This document shows positions 27,267 through 36,630 of a stretch of DNA of 64,000 bases, one piece after another. Position 1 is the first letter of the stretch, and every line of letters starts with the position of its first letter. A model generated the notes under the pieces. It had not been told where the DNA came from. It searched no databases and was given only the letters and a program-made list of their open reading frames with translations. This DNA is from Streptomyces alanosinicus (lineage in GTDB: Bacteria > Actinomycetota > Actinomycetes > Streptomycetales > Streptomycetaceae). Position numbers and translations under genes: made by a program. The DNA is taken from NCBI RefSeq assembly GCF_014650595.1, contig NZ_BMVG01000021.1, positions 61,612 through 125,611 of the forward strand, read 5' to 3'.

Positions 27267-27910
27267 TTCGCCACCTCGAGGTCGGGTACGACCTTGCGCA
27301 GCTCCTCCGGCGACAGCGCGCCCTCACGCAGCAGCACCGGCACCCGGCCGGAGACGTCGACGATGGAGGACGGGACGTTGCCTGGGGTCGGGCCGCCGTC
27401 GAGGTAGACGGAGACGGAGTCGCCGAGCATCTCCTGAGCGGCGTCGCAGTCCTCCGGCGCCGGGTGGCCGGTGAGGTTGGCGGAGGAGACGGCCATCGGG
27501 CCGACCTCGGTGAGCAGCTCGATCGCGACGGGGTGCAGCGGCATACGGACGGCGACCGTGCCGCGGGTGTCGCCGAGGTCCCACTGCAGGGACGGCTGGT
27601 GCTTGGCGACCAGGGTCAGGGCACCCGGCCAGAAGGCGTCGACCAGCTCCCAGGCCATCTCGGAGAAGTCCGTGACGAGGCCGTGCAGGGTGTTCGGCGA
27701 GCCGATGAGGACAGGGGTGGGCATATTGCGGCCCCGGCCCTTGGCGGCCAGCAGTTCGGCGACGGCCTCGGAAGAGAAGGCGTCGGCGCCGATGCCGTAC
27801 ACCGTGTCGGTCGGCAGCACCACCAGCTCGCCCCGGCGGACGGCGGACGCGGCCTCGCGCAGACCCGTCGTGCGGTCGGTCGCGTCGTTGGTGTCGTATC
27901 GCCGTGCCAT
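27263..27910 (-). CDS. L-threonylcarbamoyladenylate synthase (TsaC/Sua5 family)
   Basis: A 215-residue YrdC-domain protein that forms threonylcarbamoyl-AMP from threonine, bicarbonate and ATP for t6A37 on ANN-decoding tRNAs. The YrdC core has VVLPTDTVYGIGADAF near residue 32, KGRGRNMPTPVLIGSP and SSANLTGHPAPEDC. It lacks the long Sua5 C-terminal domain. It lies 52 bp after prmC and overlaps the LMW phosphatase-like gene by 4 bases. Confidence 0.94.
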   Translation of the reverse strand: MARRYDTNDATDRTTGLREAASAVRRGELVVLPTDTVYGIGADAFSSEAVAELLAAKGRGRNMPTPVLIGSPNTLHGLVTDFSEMAWELVDAFWPGALTLVAKHQPSLQWDLGDTRGTVAVRMPLHPVAIELLTEVGPMAVSSANLTGHPAPEDCDAAQEMLGDSVSVYLDGGPTPGNVPSSIVDVSGRVPVLLREGALSPEELRKVVPDLEVAN

Positions 27911-27962
27911 GTCTAGCGGGCCTCCTCGTACACGTACTGCGGGATGGAAGTCGGGGCGGTGC

Positions 27963-28808
27963 TCACGGCAGCGCCTTGCGGGCGGTCGCGAACCGGGGGC
28001 GGTTGTTGAGGTCGGGGTGGTCGGCCGCGTCGGCCCAGCCCCGCTCCTCGGTGAAGATCCATGGCACCTGGCCGCCCTGGGTGTCGGCGTGCTCGATCAC
28101 GACGACCCCGCCGGGGCGCAGCAGCCGGTGCGCGGTGCGCTCCAGGCCGCGGATGAGGTCCAGGCCGTCCTCGCCGGAGAACAGGGCCAGCTCCGGGTCG
28201 TAGTCACGGGCCTCGATGGCGACGTACTCCCACTCGGTCAGCGGGATGTACGGCGGGTTGGAGATGACCAGGTCGACCTGGCCGTCGAGGTCGGGGAAGG
28301 CGGTCAGGGCGTCGCCCTGGCGCAGGTCCACCCTGGATCCCGCCACGTTCTTACGGGTCCACACCAGCGCTTCCTCGGACAGCTCCACGGCGTGCACCCG
28401 GGAGCGCGGGACCTCCTGGGCGAGGGCGAGCGCGATGGCGCCGGAACCGGTGCACAGGTCGACGATGCAGGGCTCGACGACGTCCATCGCGCGCACGGCG
28501 TCTATGGCCCAGCCGACCACGGACTCGGTCTCCGGGCGGGGCACGAAGACGCCCGGCCCGACCTGCAGCTCCAGGTAGCGGAAGTAGGCCCGCCCGGTGA
28601 TGTGCTGCAGCGGCTCGCGCTGTTCGCGCCGGGCGATGACCTCCCAGTACCGGGCGTCGAAGTCGGCGTCCTTCACGGAGTGCAGTGCGCCGCGCTTCAC
28701 GCCGTGCACGAACGCGGCCAGCTCCTCCGCGTCGTTGCGCGGCGAGGGCACACCGGCGTCGGCCAGCCGCTGGGTGGCCTGCGCCACCTCGGCGAGCAGC
28801 AGGTTCAC
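27963..28808 (-). CDS. prmC: release factor glutamine methyltransferase
   Basis: A 281-residue SAM-dependent enzyme that methylates the Gln of the GGQ motif in release factors. An N-terminal helical substrate domain (1-90) is followed by a Rossmann methyltransferase with VDLCTGSGAIALALA (SAM site) and the NPPY catalytic motif in LVISNPPYIPLTE. GTG 28808. It lies 39 bp after prfA, which encodes its substrate. Confidence 0.96.
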   Translation of the reverse strand: MNLLLAEVAQATQRLADAGVPSPRNDAEELAAFVHGVKRGALHSVKDADFDARYWEVIARREQREPLQHITGRAYFRYLELQVGPGVFVPRPETESVVGWAIDAVRAMDVVEPCIVDLCTGSGAIALALAQEVPRSRVHAVELSEEALVWTRKNVAGSRVDLRQGDALTAFPDLDGQVDLVISNPPYIPLTEWEYVAIEARDYDPELALFSGEDGLDLIRGLERTAHRLLRPGGVVVIEHADTQGGQVPWIFTEERGWADAADHPDLNNRPRFATARKALP

Positions 28809-28847
28809 GCGAGTCCTCCGTGTCGTGCTCGTACGTGCGTGCGTGTC

Positions 28848-29924
<1,077 letters not shown>

Positions 29925-29966
29925 CTTGGGCTCCTGATACTGCGGGGGGAGGGCTGGCGGGCGACC

Positions 29967-30018
29967 AAAAACGCCGGTCCCGGGCACACCCCCGCGAGGG
30001 CGTGACCGTGGACCGGCG
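29967..30018 (-). terminator. intrinsic terminator between rpmE and prfA
   Basis: CGCCGGTCC (29972-29980) and GGACCGGCG (30010-30018) are perfect 9-bp arms. On the minus strand the hairpin is followed directly by TTTTT (29971-29967 region). It would end or attenuate rpmE transcription before prfA. Confidence 0.8.
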
Positions 30019-30030
30019 AAATGGGGCTCG

Positions 30031-30255
30031 CTACTTCTTGGAGCCGGCGGCAGCCTTGCCGAAGCGGGCCTCGAAGCGGGCCACACGGCCACCGGTGTCG
30101 AGGATCTTCTGCTTACCCGTGTAGAACGGGTGGCACTCGGAGCAGACCTCGGCCCGGATGGTGCCGGACTCGATGGTGCTACGGGTGGTGAACGACGCGC
30201 CGCAGGTGCAGCTGACCTGCGTCTCGACGTACGCGGGGTGGATGTCGCGCTTCAA
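30031..30255 (-). CDS. rpmE: ribosomal protein L31 (zinc-binding C+ form)
   Basis: A 74-residue L31. Zinc ligands are the CTC pair (Cys16, Cys18) and CSEC pair (Cys37, Cys40), so this is the C+ form rather than the zinc-free paralogue. The TTG start at 30255 has GGAG 5 bases upstream. A sigma-R type promoter lies about 100 bp upstream. Confidence 0.96.
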   Translation of the reverse strand: MKRDIHPAYVETQVSCTCGASFTTRSTIESGTIRAEVCSECHPFYTGKQKILDTGGRVARFEARFGKAAAGSKK

Positions 30256-30359
30256 GGTGTCTCCTAGATTTCGGGAGGGCGCCGGGTCGCTGACGCGGGA
30301 TGCGCAAGCGTGAACCGGAGCCGACGTACCAGTCTGCCAGGACTGGGGCCATCCACCCA

Positions 30360-30385
30360 AACCGGGGGTGCGGATGTTCTATTCC
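30360..30385 (-). promoter_or_regulatory. sigma-R type (thiol-stress) promoter of rpmE
   Basis: On the minus strand, GGAAT (30385-30381), 18 bases, then GTT (30362-30360) match exactly the GGAAT-N18-GTT consensus of the disulfide-stress sigma factor SigR. rpmE has been reported among SigR targets in S. coelicolor. The predicted start point is about 97 bp upstream of the TTG. Confidence 0.8.
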
Positions 30386-30391
30386 TGAGGG

Positions 30392-30429
30392 TGAGGGGGT
30401 GCCCCTCAAGGGTGAGGGGATGCCCCTCA
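30392..30429 (-). terminator. tandem hairpins at the end of the LCP gene
   Basis: TGAGGGG-GTG-CCCCTCA (30392-30408) and TGAGGGG-ATG-CCCCTCA (30413-30429) are two 7-bp hairpins 21 bp apart. The second contains the LCP stop codon. They sit between the LCP gene and the rpmE promoter and probably separate the two transcripts. Confidence 0.6.
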
Positions 30430-31563
30430 GCCGCTCACGACACCCTTGGCCTCACCGGTCGCCGTGCCTTCGGTCGCCGACCGCGGGATCGGGCGGTCGT
30501 TCTTCAGGGCGTCCCAGACCTGCTGGGCCTTGGCCTTCTCCAGAAGGACCCGGTTGGGGTTGGCCGGGTCGTACTGGACCGGCATCGTGACCATGGTCAT
30601 GTGCTGGGAGCTGATGCCCTTGAGACCGTCGGTGAAGTCGACGAGGGAGTTGACCGAGCCGAGGTCGGAGTCGGTGGTGACGGTCTTGGTGGCGGTGTCG
30701 GCGAGGTCGTACAGCTTCTTCGGGTCGGTGAAGATCCCGACGTGCTTGACCTGGTTGAGCAGCGCCTTGACGAAGGCCTGCTGGAGCTGGATGCGGCCCA
30801 GGTCGGAGCCGTCGCCGACGCCGTGCCGGGTGCGCACCAGGCCCAGGGCCTGCTTGCCGCTCAGGGTGTGGGTGCCGGACCTGAGGTTCAGATGGCTCTG
30901 CGGGTCGGCGATGGTCTTCGTCGTGGTGACCTGGACCCCGCCGAGGTCGTCGATGAGCTTCTGGAAGCCCTCGAAGTCGACCTCCAGATAGTGGTCCATG
31001 CGGATGCCGGTGATCGACTCCACGGTCTTGACGGCGCAGGCCGCGCCGCCGGTGCCGTAGGACTCGTTGAACATCGCGCCGGACTCGGCGGGGTGGGCGG
31101 TGCCCTTGGTGTCGGTGCAGGCCGGGCGGTCGATCAGGGTGTCCCGCGGGATGGAGACGACGCCGGCCTTCTTGTGGCCCTTGTAGACGTGGACGATCAT
31201 CGCCGTGTCGGAGCGGGCACTGCCGTCGTCGACGCCGCCGCCGAGGTTCTTGTTCGAGCCGGAGCGGCTGTCCGAGCCGAGGACCAGGATGTTCTGGGAG
31301 CCGTTGTCGATCTTCCTGGGCCGGTCGTTGCCGAGGGCCTGGTCGATGTCGACGCTCTTGAGGTTGCCGTTGAGCTTGAAGTACACGTACCCGACGCCGG
31401 CGCCGCCCAGGACCACCACGCCCGCGACGGTCCAGGCCGTCATACGCAGAGCCTTGCGGCCCTTGCTGGGGGCCTTGCGGCGGCGGCCCTTGCCACGCTG
31501 GCGGGGGCCGGTCTCGCCCGGCTCGGGTATGACGGGCTCCGGCGTGCTCTGGGCGGACAACAT
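30427..31563 (-). CDS. LytR-CpsA-Psr (LCP) family wall polymer ligase
   Basis: A 378-residue type II membrane protein. A basic cytoplasmic N-terminus (residues 20-40) and one transmembrane helix (about 43-62) precede an extracellular LCP domain (about 90-330). LCP marks are NILVLGSDSRSG, RSDTAMIVHV, VVSIPRDTLID, FNESYGTGGAACAVKTVE and RTRHGVGDGSDLGRIQLQQAFV, whose Arg and Asp residues bind the polyprenyl pyrophosphate. It attaches glycopolymers to peptidoglycan. GAGGAG precedes ATG 31563. Confidence 0.93.
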   Translation of the reverse strand: MLSAQSTPEPVIPEPGETGPRQRGKGRRRKAPSKGRKALRMTAWTVAGVVVLGGAGVGYVYFKLNGNLKSVDIDQALGNDRPRKIDNGSQNILVLGSDSRSGSNKNLGGGVDDGSARSDTAMIVHVYKGHKKAGVVSIPRDTLIDRPACTDTKGTAHPAESGAMFNESYGTGGAACAVKTVESITGIRMDHYLEVDFEGFQKLIDDLGGVQVTTTKTIADPQSHLNLRSGTHTLSGKQALGLVRTRHGVGDGSDLGRIQLQQAFVKALLNQVKHVGIFTDPKKLYDLADTATKTVTTDSDLGSVNSLVDFTDGLKGISSQHMTMVTMPVQYDPANPNRVLLEKAKAQQVWDALKNDRPIPRSATEGTATGEAKGVVSG

Positions 31564-31645
31564 CGCTCCTCGGTCTCGGCGGTCGATTACCCCCTGCTTT
31601 CAGGGTCGGGCGCGGTCAGTACCGCTCCATCGTCGCTCCGCATGG

Positions 31646-31674
31646 TCAGACGGAGAAACTCGGGAAAGAGTTGC
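31646..31674 (-). promoter_or_regulatory. SigE-like (envelope stress) promoter of the LCP gene
   Basis: On the minus strand GCAACT (31674-31669), 16 bases, then CGTCTGA (31652-31646) resembles ECF SigE promoters of streptomycetes (GGAAC ... CGTCT). It is about 75 bp upstream of ATG 31563. Confidence 0.4.
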
Positions 31675-31911
31675 ACAACGCAGCGTGCCCACCGCGTACG
31701 GCGATGGGCACGCTGCGTAGCCGCATCGACCGAGGGCACCCCGCTCACCTGCGGTTTCAGCCCCGGATGCCGTACGCCTGGAATCCGTTACCCGCGGAGA
31801 TCTTTGTGGCATAGATCTCGCTTGTCGCCTTTGCCGATCTCTGTCGGCCTGCCCCGGCCGCGGTGGCACGGCGCTGTGGCAGCAGGGGGGAGGCACCCGG
31901 CACCCGGCACC

Positions 31912-31953
31912 AAAAAGCCCGCCCCCCGTCACCGATGGACGAGGGGCGGGCTT
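31912..31953 (-). terminator. intrinsic terminator of rho
   Basis: On the minus strand AAGCCCGCCCC pairs with GGGGCGGGCTT around a 16-18-base loop and is followed by TTT. It begins about 32 bp after the rho stop codon at 31985. Confidence 0.85.
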
Positions 31954-31984
31954 CTCAACTCCCTGAGGGGCGACTCAACGGCGC

Positions 31985-33988
31985 TCAGTCACCGTTGCCC
32001 GGAGTGGGCGTCGTCTTCTGAATCTGCATCAGGAACTCGACGTTCGACTTCGTCTGCTTCATCTTGTCGAGCAGCAGCTCGATCGCCTGCTGCTGGTCCA
32101 GCGCGTGCAGCACCCTCCGCAGCTTCCAGACGACGGACAGCTCCTCGTTGCCGAGCAGGATCTCTTCCTTACGGGTGCCGGACGCGTCCACGTCCACCGC
32201 CGGGAAGATGCGCTTGTCGGCGAGCTTCCGGTCGAGCTTCAGCTCCATGTTGCCGGTGCCCTTGAACTCCTCAAAGATCACCTCGTCCATACGGGACCCG
32301 GTGTCCACAAGAGCCGTGGCCAGGATGGTCAGCGAACCGCCGTCCTCGATGTTGCGCGCCGCGCCGAAGAACCGCTTCGGCGGGTACAGCGCGGTCGAGT
32401 CGACACCACCGGACAGGATGCGGCCGGAGGCCGGCGCCGCCAGGTTGTAGGCACGGCCCAGACGCGTGATGGAGTCGAGCAGGACGACGACGTCGTGGCC
32501 CAGCTCGACGAGCCGCTTGGCACGCTCGATGGCCAGCTCGGCGACCGTGGTGTGGTCCTCGGCCGGGCGGTCGAAGGTCGAGGAGATGACCTCGCCCTTG
32601 ACCGACCGCTGCATGTCGGTGACCTCTTCCGGACGCTCGTCGACGAGGACGACCATCAGGTGGCACTCGGGGTTGTTGTGCGTGATCGCGTTGGCGATCG
32701 CCTGCATGATCATGGTCTTACCGGTCTTCGGCGGGGCCACGATCAGACCGCGCTGGCCCTTACCGATGGGCGAGACCAGGTCGATGATGCGGGTGGTGAG
32801 CACGCCCGGGTCCGTCTCCAGGCGGAGGCGGTCCTGCGGGTAGAGCGGGGTCAGCTTGTTGAACTCCGGGCGGCCACGGCCGTGTTCGGGCGCCATGCCG
32901 TTGACGGAGTCGAGGCGGACCAGCGCGTTGAACTTCTCGCGGCGCTCGCCATCCTTCGGCTGGCGGACCGCACCGGTGACGTGGTCGCCCTTGCGCAGGC
33001 CGTTCTTGCGGACCTGGGCGAGGGAGACGTACACGTCGTTCGGGCCCGGCAGGTAGCCGGAGGTCCGGATGAAGGCGTAGTTGTCGAGGATGTCCAGGAT
33101 GCCCGCGACGGGGATCAGGACGTCGTCCTCGGCGAGCTGCGGCTCGGCGACCTCGTCACGGCCACGGCGGCCACGGCGGTCGCGGTAGCGGCCGCGACGG
33201 CCACGGCGGCCGCCCTCGAAGTCGTCGTCGTCCTGCGGGCCGTTGTCACGCTGGCGGTCCTGTCGGCCGCCGCCCTGCTGCTGGCCACCCTGCTGCTGAC
33301 GGTCCTGCCGGCCGCCCTGGCCCTGCTGCTCCTCGCCCTTGCCGCGGCGGTCACGGTCACGGTCACGGCCGCGCTCGCGGCGGTCGCGGCGGCCACGGCC
33401 CTCGCCGTCACCGGCGTCGCCCTTGGCCTCGCCCTGCGGCTGCTGGGCGGGCGCCTCGGCCTTGGCCTCGCCCTTCGCCTCGGCGGCGACCGTCTCGGCG
33501 CCGCTCGCGGTGGGGCTGCCGGCCTCGGCGGTGGCACGGCGGCGACGGCGCTCGGTCGGGGCGTCGTCGGAGGCCGGCTGGCCGGGGATCTCGATCTGCT
33601 GCTGGGCCACGGCTCGCTCGGCGGGAGCCTCGGCCTTCTTCTCGCCGTCGGCGGCCTCACCCGTACGGGCCTTGGAGGTGGCGCGGCGCTTGGGCTTGGT
33701 CTCGGTGGCCGGCTCGGCCTTGGCGGCGGCTCCCCCGGCGGGGGCACCCCCACCGGCGGCCTGCGCCTCCTTGATGACCTCGATCAGCTGGCTCTTGCGC
33801 ATCCGCGCGGTGCCCCTGATGCCGAGGCCCGAGGCGACCTGCTGCAGCTCGGCCAGCACCATGCCCTCAAGGCCGGTACCACGGCGCCGCCGGGAGCCGG
33901 CACCGGCAGCAGGCGCGGAGGCGTCCGTGGCGGGCGCGGCAGCGGTCTCCTCGACACGTGCGCCCATCAGATCGGTGGTGTCGCTCAC
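31985..33988 (-). CDS. rho: transcription termination factor Rho
   Basis: A 667-residue hexameric RNA helicase. After an N-terminal Rho_N-like segment (about 30-75, GLEGMVLAELQQVASGLGI) comes a long insert of about 210 residues rich in Arg, Gly, Asp, Glu and Gln. The RNA-binding domain begins near 290 (GILDILDNYAFIRTSGYLPG) and the ATPase has Walker A APPKTGKT near 440. The C-terminus (VEFLMQIQKTTPTPGNGD) is typical. The GTG start at 33988 has GGAAGGA upstream. The insert is about half again the size of the E. coli core and is characteristic of actinobacteria. Confidence 0.97.
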   Translation of the reverse strand: MSDTTDLMGARVEETAAAPATDASAPAAGAGSRRRRGTGLEGMVLAELQQVASGLGIRGTARMRKSQLIEVIKEAQAAGGGAPAGGAAAKAEPATETKPKRRATSKARTGEAADGEKKAEAPAERAVAQQQIEIPGQPASDDAPTERRRRRATAEAGSPTASGAETVAAEAKGEAKAEAPAQQPQGEAKGDAGDGEGRGRRDRRERGRDRDRDRRGKGEEQQGQGGRQDRQQQGGQQQGGGRQDRQRDNGPQDDDDFEGGRRGRRGRYRDRRGRRGRDEVAEPQLAEDDVLIPVAGILDILDNYAFIRTSGYLPGPNDVYVSLAQVRKNGLRKGDHVTGAVRQPKDGERREKFNALVRLDSVNGMAPEHGRGRPEFNKLTPLYPQDRLRLETDPGVLTTRIIDLVSPIGKGQRGLIVAPPKTGKTMIMQAIANAITHNNPECHLMVVLVDERPEEVTDMQRSVKGEVISSTFDRPAEDHTTVAELAIERAKRLVELGHDVVVLLDSITRLGRAYNLAAPASGRILSGGVDSTALYPPKRFFGAARNIEDGGSLTILATALVDTGSRMDEVIFEEFKGTGNMELKLDRKLADKRIFPAVDVDASGTRKEEILLGNEELSVVWKLRRVLHALDQQQAIELLLDKMKQTKSNVEFLMQIQKTTPTPGNGD

Positions 33989-34394
33989 GAAGGGTCCTTC
34001 CCTGGAGCGGACGTCGGCCTGTCTGGCTCGGCGACCGGTTGTGCTGTCCGACTACGGTTCTGTCTTCCGTGAACCGTGCCGGGGCGGTGGTCCGCCAAAG
34101 CGGCGGAGGAAATGTGCGGTGATGGCGCTTCCGCGAGCCGTGGCACCCAGTGTCACTTGGCGTGGTAGCACCGATTCCGGCGCGTGCCCGGCGGCCCGCT
34201 CAATGCCCGCATACGACGTACTGCCCAGGTACGGCGCACGGAACACGGAGTGGCGTGGGAGGCTCCCGGAAGAATGTCTGTCCCGGACTGGGACACGAAG
34301 CACCTCGCCATGGTGGGGTCGGGTGCAGACTTGAGATTAACACTACCGGATCCAACAAACATTCCCCCTCTCGAAATCCGGCAACCGTGTTGTG
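33989..34394. other. 406-bp rho leader region
   Basis: The gap between thrB and rho is long for this operon-dense stretch and should contain the rho promoter and leader. On the minus strand a 52-codon frame starts at ATG 34311 and ends at 34153 (listed separately). No intrinsic terminator with a T run is seen. Confidence 0.55.
34153..34311 (-). CDS. possible upstream ORF in the rho leader
   Basis: A 52-codon frame beginning MARCFVSQSGTDILPG, rich in Arg (10) and Cys (3), lies 164 bp upstream of the rho start. It has a plausible ATG but no strong ribosome site and no recognised homologue. Given Rho's habit of autoregulation by early termination, a translated leader is conceivable, but this may be chance. 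Confidence 0.25.
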   Translation of the reverse strand: MARCFVSQSGTDILPGASHATPCSVRRTWAVRRMRALSGPPGTRRNRCYHAK

Positions 34395-35312
34395 TCAGGT
34401 CGCAAGCGGCAGCACGCTCGCTCCCTGGACATCCAGGTCCAGCCGGTTCGCCGCCCAGCCCGCGCCCGCGAGATGAGCGACCTTGTCGGCGCTGTCGGCG
34501 TCGGCCAGCGCCATGACGGTGGGTCCCGCGCCCGAGATGACGGCCGGGATACCGTCGGCGCGCAGCCGCTCCACCAGCGCGGCGCTCTCCGGCATGGCCG
34601 GGGCGCGGTACTCCTGGTGGAGGCGGTCCTCGGTGGCGGGCAGCAGCAGCTCGGGGCGCCGGGTGAGGGCCTCGACGAGCAGGGCGGCACGGCCCGCGTT
34701 GACGGCGGCGTCGACGTGCGGCACGGTGCGCGGCAGCAGGCCGCGCGCGGTCTCGGTCAGGACCGGCTTTCCGGGCACGAAAACCACCGGAACGATGGAA
34801 TCGGTGGGCTCCATCCTGATCGCCCGCGCCGCACCGGACTCCATCCAGGACAGGGTGAATCCGCCGAGCAGACACGCGGCCACATTGTCCGGATGACCCT
34901 CGATCTCCGTGGCCAGTTCCAGCAGTGCCGCGTCGTCGAGGCGGGCCTCGCCGCCTATGGTCACCGCGCGGGCGGCGACGATGCCGGCGCAGATGGCGGC
35001 GGAGGAGGAACCGAGACCCCGGCCGTGCGGAATGCGGTTGGCGCAGACGATTTCCAGGCCGCGGGGCTGTCCGCCCAGCAGATCGAAGGCGGTGCGCAGG
35101 GAGCGGACGAGAAGGTGAGACTCGTCACGCGGGAGGGTCTCGCTGCCCTCCCCCGCGATGTCGATGTGCAGCCCGGAGTCGGCCACCCGGACGACCACGT
35201 CGTCATAGAGCCCCAGCGCGAGACCGAGGGCATCGAAGCCCGGGCCGAGATTGGCGCTGGTGGCGGGAACGCGCACCCGGACGGCGGCGGCGCGGAACGC
35301 TGGACCGGCCAT
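34395..35312 (-). CDS. thrB: homoserine kinase
   Basis: A 305-residue GHMP kinase that phosphorylates homoserine. The ATP-binding motif IPHGRGLGSSSAAICAGI lies near residue 93; VRVRVPATSANLGPGFDALGLAL near the N-terminus and ISGAGPTVMALA near the C-terminus are the other GHMP motifs. ATG 35312 is used, with AAGGAG 12 bases upstream; a TTG at 35354 in frame is less likely. It lies 253 bp after thrC rather than overlapping it. Confidence 0.96.
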   Translation of the reverse strand: MAGPAFRAAAVRVRVPATSANLGPGFDALGLALGLYDDVVVRVADSGLHIDIAGEGSETLPRDESHLLVRSLRTAFDLLGGQPRGLEIVCANRIPHGRGLGSSSAAICAGIVAARAVTIGGEARLDDAALLELATEIEGHPDNVAACLLGGFTLSWMESGAARAIRMEPTDSIVPVVFVPGKPVLTETARGLLPRTVPHVDAAVNAGRAALLVEALTRRPELLLPATEDRLHQEYRAPAMPESAALVERLRADGIPAVISGAGPTVMALADADSADKVAHLAGAGWAANRLDLDVQGASVLPLAT

Positions 35313-35489
35313 CGCTCGTTGACTCTCCTTGAGCTGCGGGACTGTCGAAGACAATTCGATGACATTCGATACGTACGTGAAGACCCTCAGGGCCGCGCAG
35401 ACGGCGCGACGTCACCCATCTGCGCAGGCATATGCACTGGGCGGGTTCACTACAGCCTATCGAAGGAAGGTTCTGTGGCGACATAGGGC

Positions 35490-35529
35490 GCACAGGAGGC
35501 GCACGATGCGTGTCGTATGCCCCCTGTGC
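35490..35529 (-). terminator. hairpin downstream of thrC
   Basis: GCACAGG (35490-35496) and CCTGTGC (35523-35529) with GGC/GCC extending inside form a stem 37 bp past the thrC stop. There is no T run. It may separate hom-thrC from thrB transcription. Confidence 0.5.
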
Positions 35530-35565
35530 ATCCTGTCAGGGTTTTCCTGGGATTCCAGCGAGCTT

Positions 35566-36624
35566 TCAGGCGAGCCCGAGGCGCTCCGCGGCGGCGGCCG
35601 CGTCGACCGGCACGGTGACCGGCTGCGGGGCGCCGGCGACGGCCCAGTCGGGGTCCTTCAGACCGTTGCCGGTGACCGTGCACACGATGCGCTGCCCCGG
35701 GTCCACCTTGCCCTGCTCGGCGGCCTTCAGCAGACCGGCCACGGAGGCGGCGGAGGCGGGCTCCACGAAGACGCCCTCCTGTGCGGCCAACAACCGGTAG
35801 GCGCGCAGGATTTCACGGTCCGTCACCTCGTCGATGGCACCGCCCGACTCGTCGCGCGCGGCGAGGGCGAACTGCCAGGAGGCCGGGTTGCCGATGCGGA
35901 TCGCGGTGGCGATGGTCGAGGGGTCCTTGACGACCTCGCCGCGCACGATCGGGGCGCTGCCGGAGGCCTGGAAGCCCCACATCCGGGGCGTCCTGGAGGC
36001 GATGCCGTCGGCGGCGTACTCCTTGTAGCCCTTCCAGTAGGCGGTGATGTTGCCCGCGTTGCCCACCGGCAGGACGTGGATGTCGGGGGCGTCGCCGAGC
36101 ATGTCCACGATCTCGAAGGCGGCCGTCTTCTGCCCCTCGATACGCACCGGATTCACCGAATTGACCAGTGCCACCGGGTAGTTCTCGCTCAGCGCCCGCG
36201 CGAGCGTGAGGCAGTCGTCGAAGTTGCCGTCGACCTGGAGGATCTTCGCGCCGTGCACGAGGGCCTGGCCCATCTTGCCGAGCGCGATCTTCCCCTGCGG
36301 CACGAGAACGGCCGAAACCATCCCCGCGCGCACGCCGTATGCGGCGGCGGAGGCCGACGTGTTGCCGGTGGAGGCGCAGATGACCGCCTTGGCCCCCTCC
36401 TCCTTGGCCTTGGAGATGGCCATGGTCATGCCCCGGTCCTTGAAGGATCCGGTGGGGTTGGCCCCCTCCACCTTCAGGTGGACCTCACAGCCCGTGCGCT
36501 CGGAGAGCACCTGCGCGGGCACGAGGGGCGTGCCGCCCTCGCGGAGCGTCACGACCGGCGTGGTGTCGGAAACCGGCAGTCGGTCCCGGTACTCCTCGAT
36601 GATTCCGCGCCACTGGTGGGTCAT
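35566..36624 (-). CDS. thrC: threonine synthase
   Basis: A 352-residue PLP enzyme (fold type II) that converts phosphohomoserine to threonine. The PLP lysine lies in NPTGSFKDRGMTMA near residue 58, and the phosphate-binding loop is VGNAGNITAYWKGY. The N-terminus MTHQWRGIIEEYRDRLP is typical of actinobacterial short-form ThrC. It begins 6 bp after hom, so they are co-transcribed. Confidence 0.97.
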   Translation of the reverse strand: MTHQWRGIIEEYRDRLPVSDTTPVVTLREGGTPLVPAQVLSERTGCEVHLKVEGANPTGSFKDRGMTMAISKAKEEGAKAVICASTGNTSASAAAYGVRAGMVSAVLVPQGKIALGKMGQALVHGAKILQVDGNFDDCLTLARALSENYPVALVNSVNPVRIEGQKTAAFEIVDMLGDAPDIHVLPVGNAGNITAYWKGYKEYAADGIASRTPRMWGFQASGSAPIVRGEVVKDPSTIATAIRIGNPASWQFALAARDESGGAIDEVTDREILRAYRLLAAQEGVFVEPASAASVAGLLKAAEQGKVDPGQRIVCTVTGNGLKDPDWAVAGAPQPVTVPVDAAAAAERLGLA

Positions 36625-36630
36625 TGCTGG

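Larger units (their letters stand above)
31564..31984. other. 421-bp region between rho and the LCP gene
   Basis: It holds the rho terminator (31912-31953), an 11-bp perfect inverted repeat CAGCGTGCCCA at 31681-31691 and its complement at 31705-31715 (13-base loop, no T run), and a SigE-like promoter at 31646-31674. I see no gene in the remaining ~200 bp. Confidence 0.6.

Noticed and set aside
32105..34072. 655-codon plus-strand frame with long Leu/Ala/Val stretches
   Set aside because: Antisense of rho; its hydrophobic runs are the complement of the RGD/Q-rich insert.
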